A stretch of DNA of 64,000 nt from Mesocentrotus franciscanus (taxonomy: Eukaryota; Echinodermata; Echinoidea; Camarodonta; Strongylocentrotidae). Position numbers and translations under genes: made by a program. The stretch is taken from assembly GCA_037976565.1 (NCBI GenBank), contig CP137667.1, positions 1,934,390-1,998,389 on the forward strand, in the 5' to 3' direction. Below are positions 12,101-21,100 of this stretch, in pieces (the stretch's first letter is position 1; every line of letters begins with the position of its first letter). The notes below the pieces were generated by a model. The model did not search any database. It worked only from the letters and a program-made list of their open reading frames with translations, and was not told the origin of the DNA.

Positions 12101-15100
12101 AAATAAAAGAAATCTCCCACCGAGTACGATATTCAAGGAAGAGCACATATGCTGTGCTATATTAGGCCAAAGTGGGTTGCAATTGTGACTAAAATTCAGT
12201 CCTCCCAATTCCAGGGACTTTGCCTAGTTTAACTTTAGGTAAGCGATCTATATTGCTCTGAAATTTGCAAGAATCATCCCAAGCAAGGCAAAATCACTAG
12301 CGTTAGCAATACTATCAAAATGTGAAAAACAAAGTTTGCCTGGTTAATAATGATTTTGTCCAGTATTTGAATTGTTCGCAAGTTCACAGTGATCACGTGA
12401 AGGAACTGTTCATTTTGTACTATTGTAGGACTTACTTTCAGACCCCTTTGAGTCCGTGAATCTCTGTTATTTCAATTTACTAACACTTTATATATACTTT
12501 AATACCATGAATATTTAAGCTGGCTATACCGTCAAGATTGTTACATAAATATAAATTCATGGGTCTCTGGATCTACTCTGATCCATAAGTGCTCCATTAC
12601 AAATCTCCATAACAGTGTACTATGCCACTCGGTGGTCTGATTACCGTCAGCTAGAGTAGATCCAACCGAATAGTTAGAATCTACGTTCACGAACTTAAAG
12701 CAAATCCTCTGCAACTATAGTATTGGCAATACTCTAAGTATAACAGTCTAAGCGAAGACCAAATTCAGTCTATTAAAGGCCAGGTTCATTGAAATTTGGA
12801 AAAAAGGCAAATCACACCTCTACAGATTGCTGAGACCATTAACAAAATGACTAAAGTACTTTTAAAGCCCTCACTATTGTGAGGAATAAATTAATTGCAA
12901 TTTTGATACCCTTTCCAAAACCCACTCTCAAAGTGAAATGACGGCGTTATTTACATGCGATAAAATGACGTCACATTATGAACAACCTACAATCACACAT
13001 TCGGGACAATGTTGGATACCCATTGCAATTTTTAGATATGGGTTAACGTTGTTTGTATATTTACCGCCAGTTGTGATATTTCCTTTATTTTAGGCACTTT
13101 GAATGAGATACACTGAATAAATAATACTTTCTACAAATGTGTATTCGATTTTTATGTTATTTACCGTCACATTTGACCATAAAAATCGGGAAAATAATCA
13201 CATATTCTGAGGGCAGCTCAGCGTGTATGTGTCGGATCTGGGAGTGCCTAAGACATTTTGCATGCTGAACTAACGACTCTTCTGGGGCAAAATATGCGAC
13301 AAGTTTACATATAATTGTCCAAATATTCATTACGAAAATGTCTGATTAGGCCGATTAGTTTAGATTTTTGATAGATAAATGGGGAAAGTGGAAGTCGAGA
13401 GAAACTTAGATCAGTCCGGTTCGCGATTCACAGCTAGCTCGATCAAGCGCCGGGCCGGCTGGCCTGGCTGTGATATGCGGGCTCATGTAGATACGCAGCG
13501 ACTGCGGCTGCCCCGACAGCTTGTGCTTGTCCATCGACTTCGGCAAAATCTTCCAGATCTTCTTCTAGGTCTAGATCTCCCAAATCTCCATTGTCGTTGT
13601 CGTTGTCCGAGGTACTTCCTTCTTCTATCTCCTCAAAACTCAAATCAAGTATGTTTTCGTCCATATCGATATTTTCAGGGTGACTTTGATGAAGGTAAAC
13701 AACGTTGGGTAAAAATGGGTACGGTCCTCAAGAGTCAATGCAATACATGTGAATTGCACGCAAACTGCATCGCGCACCGATCAGCTGAGCGTTTTCGGGG
13801 TCTCGAGTGGGGTGATATTTCGTCAAGTTTAATCAACTTTTATAATTTTCGCACGAATTTACAAGTTACACAAATGTGATAGTTTACTCAGTGTAATGTT
13901 CTGATTACAATGATACCAAATTCAGTCGATTTAAAAATCAATGAACCTGGCCTTTAAAGCGTTTGCTACTCTGAAAAGTCTACCCCCCATTCTGAACGCT
14001 CTCACTGTAGTGTAAGACGAAGCCCAAGGGTATGACCAAAATTAAAATGAAAATAATACTTGAAAATACCCCGTTCCAGATGGATATTTCTGTCTTTAGA
14101 CATTGCTCAGCCTGTATACTACTAGTACTGCACACTCTAGCCTACAGCCTATATGGACTGTTGAGGAAGACCCTACTGCCAGATCTCCCTTATTATCTAG
14201 ATCTCTATTCCTAATGTCATGCAAGCTATACGGGTGCCTAGATCTATGTGTTAACTCACCCGGTTGCGTCGGTGAAATGTCGCCGAGGCGCCTGTTCTGT
14301 CGTTTCCATGACCGGGTCCGGGCCGGTTGTGGCTGAAGCCTCACATCCTGTATGGTGGTGTGACCAAAGTTCGCGTATTAACACTAAATGCGCTTAAACA
14401 GGAGAACGATACGCGATGCCTGTGTGGGACTGAGACAACGAAATCTTTGAGCACCGTCGACAACTCCAAATGTCAAAATGCGACATAAAAATGTGAATAA
14501 GCTAGCCTTTTCACGCTTTTTATCATAACAAATTGTGTTTTTTAATATGAAAATCAGTTTATTAGAGGGATTTACTCCGAAAAATAATGATAACATTTCA
14601 ATTTCTTACGCAAAAAACGGAACCTGCGCGCCTGCTTCCGCGCCGTATCTGTGTGTTTGTGAATTTTAATGAATCTACGATTCTACGCATACGGGGTTCG
14701 TAAGAATACAAATTTAGAAGGGAAAGTGGAGAGACAAAGAGAGAAAAGAGCGAGAACTCATGTATGGCTGACATTAAACAAAAGGAAACACATGATAAAC
14801 GTTTTAAACAAACAAATGACATGCAGATAGGGACTACACTATAATCAACACGTGAACAATGACAAATATTGTCTTTTATTTGCAAAATTTAACAAGGGGA
14901 TTTTTTTTTCGGGCAAAATTTCAATGATAGAGAGAAATTATTATCTATTTCAAAGTTTCAATATAAAGTTCGGCTTCTGATTGGAACTATGTCACTTTTT
15001 GGAATGTTTACAATATATAAAGCCCACCACAAGAGGGCAGTAAATATCATGCGCGAACTTTGGTCACACTTTTTGACAGACGTCGGTAGTGGTAAGCCTT

Positions 15101-18100
15101 CCGATTTTCTCGTCTTATCATTGGTTTGAAGTCAATACAGCCTTGGAATGTTATATAATCTGATTATATGATAAATTACGATTCTTATGACGTATGGAAG
15201 ATGATATATGTTGATCTGGATATTTTGTAATGTGCAAGAAAAGAAAAATATCCGCGAACTTTGGTCACCCCTTCATATTCTGCACTGGACTTGATGGAGC
15301 CGCCTCCATCAACATCACTGCGGCTGTCTGGACTTGCTTCTTGTCCTATCTCTTTGCAGACTCAGGCACCTTGTCATTTGTCTGTTGTGCTGACAAATTT
15401 GACTCGATCGTTTAGTCTGCGTTTGTTCGATTGTCCTTGTGTGTACGGAAGTCGTAAACTCGTATCTAGCCTAGTCTAGAGTCTAAACACAACATCACAA
15501 GGTGATTTTTTCGGAGGTCCATCTCTTCTCTTGAAGTTGAAGCAGCCGTTCAGCTAGAAATCTGGAATCTCTATGCTGATGTAGTTAGAATCTTGACGAG
15601 AGGCAAGACTAGAGCTCGTCCACCATAGTTCTCTGTATTCTAGTCTTGCTTGACCCGCGACTGATCTTCTGCCGACTGTGTTTAGCTTATAAACGTGACA
15701 CTTGGTCGGCCTATTTCCAATCAATACTTCCAGTGCAGACATACTGCCGGTACCGGTATTACTAGCTGATAATAGAACTGGATCAGGGCAATTAGTGCCA
15801 ATTACACATTGCTATGTTAAAATGATTTTCTAATAAATCAGATGTATATTCCCCGTAGATCTACTATCTCCGGACCGACACAAAGAAACATGTTTTACCC
15901 CAGTGGAAAATGTCGAGTGTGTGAATTAAAATCCAATAACAGTGCGCATGTACTGTACACGGCTAGGAATGCGCGTATCCTGCAGCTATATCGCGCGTAT
16001 AAACATGGATGCGCAGCATTGACAGCTTGTTCGTTGTTATTGCAATTCCGCCGTTTGACCTTTTGCACTATTTAAAGTACTGTCAACTCGATTAAACTTT
16101 GGTTTGTATTTTGGTCGCATTCTCTCACAAATTGCTGATTCGATAAATCGAATATTCGTATTACTATCGGCAGGCCTAATAGCAGAACTGCATAGAGGGA
16201 ATATTGAGTGATTTCAAGTTCGGTGTTGAAAGCTGGTGTTGGTGTTGTGAGAACACCAACACCAGCTACAACACCGAACTTGAAATCATGCTGGTGTTGA
16301 GGTTGACCTCGGAAAATATGACGCATTTCCGGTAGTCTGTGTTGAGGGTTGGTGTTGAATGTCGTCTGCTGAAACGAGTATCGCGGTTGGTGTTGACGAT
16401 TTACGTGTAAGTTTGCCATTCACCAACACCTGCCCCTAGGGATTGGGAAATTCATGATTTCAAGTTTGGTGTTGGTGTTGGTGTTGCAGTATACCGCAGG
16501 TAACTATGCGTGCATCTGTCACGAATCTCACGATCATGGCTAAGGTCAAATCCATTTTCCAGTCAAAACAACTGTAAATCATGGGAGCTGTATATATTTT
16601 TCAAGAGAAATGATATTTTTTCTATTCATTTTTTAATATGACTTTACATTTGATAAACGATATGATGTACTTAATTGGAATTTCTGAATGGATTATGCTT
16701 TTATCGCAAGATTTTTTGCGTGTAGAGTAGGACGTCACTCGGTGTTGAGCCTGGTGTTATCGATTACTTGATCAGTATCGTCCTTCTAAACTGACCGTCG
16801 GTGTTGGAGCTCGGTTCAGCAGCCTTTCCACGTTCTCAACACCAACACCAACACCGAACACCGTACTTGAAATCACTCAGTGTTGATGAAGTGTAAAAAG
16901 TAGAGATAGTGGGGGTATACTATAGGTGACGGTGGTACTGATGGTTATGCATCAGCTATATGACAGAAGTCATTATTATAAACATAATAAGCTGAATGAG
17001 TTACGGCTACATACATGTACCTTATCCAGAAGAATCCTTGCAGTATCAGCGTTGCCAGGTCTCAGTGCAATACTTATTGGTAAATGGCCTCTCCTGGAAC
17101 GTCTCGTGCTCATAATTGCTTTCCGGTCCAGTAAATCCTTCATTATTGATTCATTCCCACTTTATTAAAACCAAAAAACATAATGTTTATTTATTATGTA
17201 AATGTAGGCCTACTGTATGTATATTTGCTTTTTTATGGTGATGTTTTCTCATTTTCTCTCTTTCTGTTCTCTTTTTCTTTTTTCCTTCACCCTTTTCTCT
17301 CTCTTTCTCTCCTTCTCTCTGTCCCTCTCTTTTCTATCGCGCTCCTTTTCTTCCATTCTCCTTCCATTTTCCGCGCATTTCTAGTCCTTCTTCTTCTTTA
17401 TTTGGCATTCTCGCGCATCTCTTCTTCATTCTTCTTTAACGTATTCCATGTCTTCTCTTTGTTTGCTCACTTATTAGCAAAGGTTACGCCCCATTTTCAC
17501 TTTTGAGATAATTCTTAATAAATTTGTCATTTCTTGACAAAGAGTTAACGCCTAGAACTCATATATTTTGTATCTCCTACGGTTGTTTCATTATTTCTTC
17601 TTCATTTGTCTATTTTTCGTTAACTTCCGCTTGAATATTTTTATTTTAAACTGTGTTCTTAATATATATATATATATATATTATTAACATTTGCAATCTA
17701 AGACCGCTTCTTTATGTCCAAAGTATCATTTAGCATTGTCAATGTTAAGTTTATAATTAATAATAGCATGATTCTGAAATCATAGACGAAATTATATTTG
17801 CTTTGAGAGTTAACTTAATGGCGAATTATTTTTGCACCATCTTTTTTTTTCGGAATCAAACTACACAACTATGTTTTAATAAAGGTGATGTAATTGTAGG
17901 TGATATTTTGGTTGTGTCTCGTTCATTTTCAAATTTACATGACCTATGGAGCCGCTAATAAACCGACCGTTAAAATGGGATCTACAGAAATAACATATTA
18001 AACAGTATTTCAAGAAAAGTAAGAAAAGTTGTTTGGCATCGATAAAAGGATGAATGTTTGTGTCGAATTCAACAACACAGGAACGCCATGAGTGTCAAGT

Positions 18101-21100
18101 GTGACAGATATGAGTGCTATACAAACACCCAATATAATTATTATTATTACTATTTCGAGAAAACTAAGAAAAGTTGTATTGCATTGATAAAAAAGGATGA
18201 AGGTTTTTGTCGATTGCAACAACATTACATTTGAATCATAGTAATATTTTGTGATACAGTCAAGGAGAAAATTAGTACTAAGTATGAAAATTTTGTTGAA
18301 ACAGTTCACCTTGCTGCAGCATAATGGAGGGCTGTCCATCCCTCTGCATCTTTTTTCTCAATATTTGCATTTTTTTCGAGCAGCAGACGTACAGAGTCCA
18401 GATGTCCCCCCCTTGCAGCAACCACAAGTGGCGTAACGCCTTCTAAGGTCTGTAAGATAAATAATATCGGAACGCTGTCTACATGTTTAAGTAGGTCAAC
18501 CACAAGATACATGGAATATGGAATGCTTACTGACTTGGATGATCGTTGTGTTGATAGAATAGCATTTTTTACTTTCTTTTAATGTATTTATTCGACAGTG
18601 ATGATATTTCTTCTAACACATACCTTCAGTACTGCTAGAACAATTATTTCGTTACAATGCGAAGAATAAGGGGGTAGGTCACTTGTAAGATCACATTAGC
18701 CATTCCGAATTTCAAATGTTGTGCTTAATACGCATAACCATAAACCGTGTACAATGTCCTCACATTTTTCTTGCGGGTCTTTTGATTTTTTCCCCCCTTC
18801 TTTTTTTAAACACTCTTGTGTGTTTTAAAAAGGGGAAAATCAAAACGTGTCCTTCTCATAATGATTTCCCAAATTTCAGGCCCTCACACACTCAATTGAA
18901 GAGTTAAACGCATACATACTAATAAAAGATTGAAGTATAACATTTGTAAAAAGTTGAGAATCGTATTTTTAAACGTTTCTTGCTCAATTCGATAATCTTA
19001 TTCATAGCTCTCCTAGACTCCATATTCTCAAATAAATAGAGAAATTTATAACACTAATATAATTTCATCCAGTACGAGATTTATTTTATTTTTATTTCAT
19101 TCTTCCCCAACTTTAGACACCCAAATTTATAACTCGGTCGTGGGCCTGTTATTGAGAATTTTGCATAACACTGCAGCCATTTCAGGACAATTACCACCTG
19201 GGAATTCCCGTCAAGATCAATAACACAAAGGATGACGACACCAGGACAATTTCCTCCCAATTACGTAACGCGGGTAGTAACGTAAGCGACTGCAGTTATG
19301 TCTCAATAAACAGGCTTATTTGAAGAAAAGAAAATATGGTAGGACAGTAACACAGTTTGAAAAATTGTGCGTGAGAGGTTCAAATAAGTAATATTTAACC
19401 TTCTCTCAACTTTTAGATTTCAACTTCATTCTTTCATTAGAATACTTTACATCTTTACTTAAATATCTCAACGCCTGAAATTGAGTAACTTATCCCGAAG
19501 GACCCGTCTCTAATTTTCTCTCTGATACAGCACACTTAAAAACATCACACAAAAATGGGTGGTTAAATCACGGCCAGCGTGACACGATTCGACTGTTTAA
19601 TAAGACTAAGAGACGGTTGAATTTAGTAACCTACCTGAAGTCCAACTTTGAGAGCGCTGAGACTATATCCCGATGTACCGCTGGAGTTGTTTCTCAAGAA
19701 ATATTTCAAACATTCGAAATGACCATTATCTGCTACGAAATGAAAAACTGTCCAACCGTAATTATTATGTGCGTCGATATTTGCTCCTTTCGTAATAAGA
19801 TATTCTATAACATCAAGATGACCCCGACGAGAGGCAGCATGGAGGGATTGATCACCATCATTTGCTGCTTTGTTCACCTCTGCTCCTTCGTTCACTAGAT
19901 ATTGTACAACATCGTGATGACCCTCCTGTGAAGCAACATATAGAGGTGTATAGCCATCGTTATCACCCATGTCTTTATCTGCTCTTTGATTGATAAGGTA
20001 CTTGACAACTTTAAGTTGACCAGACACTAATGCGATAAAAAGAGGCGTATTACCGTTATAACCTCTCCTATCAATATCTGCGCCTTTGTTAATCAGATAC
20101 TTCACTATGTCTAGATGACCTTTTCAGATGCTGCATACAAAGGTGAAGAACCATTCTTTGCTGTTTTGTTCACCTCTGTTCCTTCGTTCACTAGATATTG
20201 TACAACATCGTGATGACCCTCCTGTGAAGCAACATATAGAGGTGTATAGCCATCGTTATCACCCATGTCTTTATCTGCTCTTTGATTGATAAGGTACTTG
20301 ACAACTTCAAGATGACCAGACCTTGATGCAACAAAAAGAGGCGCTTCACCGTCACAATCTCTCCTATCAATATCTGCGCCTTTGTTAATCAGATACTTCA
20401 CTATGTCTAGATGACCTTCCCGAGATGCTGCATACAGAGGGGTACAACCATTCTTTTCCGCTTTGTTCACCTCTGCTCCTTCGTTCACTAGATATTGTAC
20501 AACATCGTGATGACCCTCCTGTGAAGCAACATATAGAGGTGTATAGCCATCGTTTTCACTCATGTCTTTATCTGCTCTTTGACTGATAAGGTACTTAACA
20601 ACTGCAAGTTGACCAGACACGGATGCGATAAAAAGAGGCGTATTACCGTTATAACCTCTCCTATCAATATCTGCGCCTTTGTTAATCAGATACTTCACTA
20701 TGTCTAGATGACCTTTTTCAGATGCTGCATACAAAGGTGAAGAACCATTCTTTGCTGTTTTGTTCACCTCTGTTCCTTCGTTCACTAGATATTGTACAAC
20801 ATCGTGATGACCCTCCTGTGAAGCAACATATAGAGGTGTATAGCCATCGTTATCACCCATGTCTTTATCTGCTCTTTGATTGATAAGGTACTTGACAACT
20901 TCAAGTTGACCAGACCTTGATGCAACAAAAAGAGACGCTTCACCGTCACAATCTCTCCTATCAATATCTGCGCCTTTGTTAATCAGATACTTCACTATGT
21001 CTAGATGACCTTCCCGAGATGCTGCATACAGAGGGGTACAACCATTCTTTTCCGCTTTGTTCACCTCTGCTCCTTCGTTCACTAGATATTGTACAACATC

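Noticed and set aside
13379..13879. 166-codon plus-strand frame in the TTAA element
   Set aside because: Opposite to the acidic minus-strand frame, with composition typical of a shadow of Asp/Glu codons.
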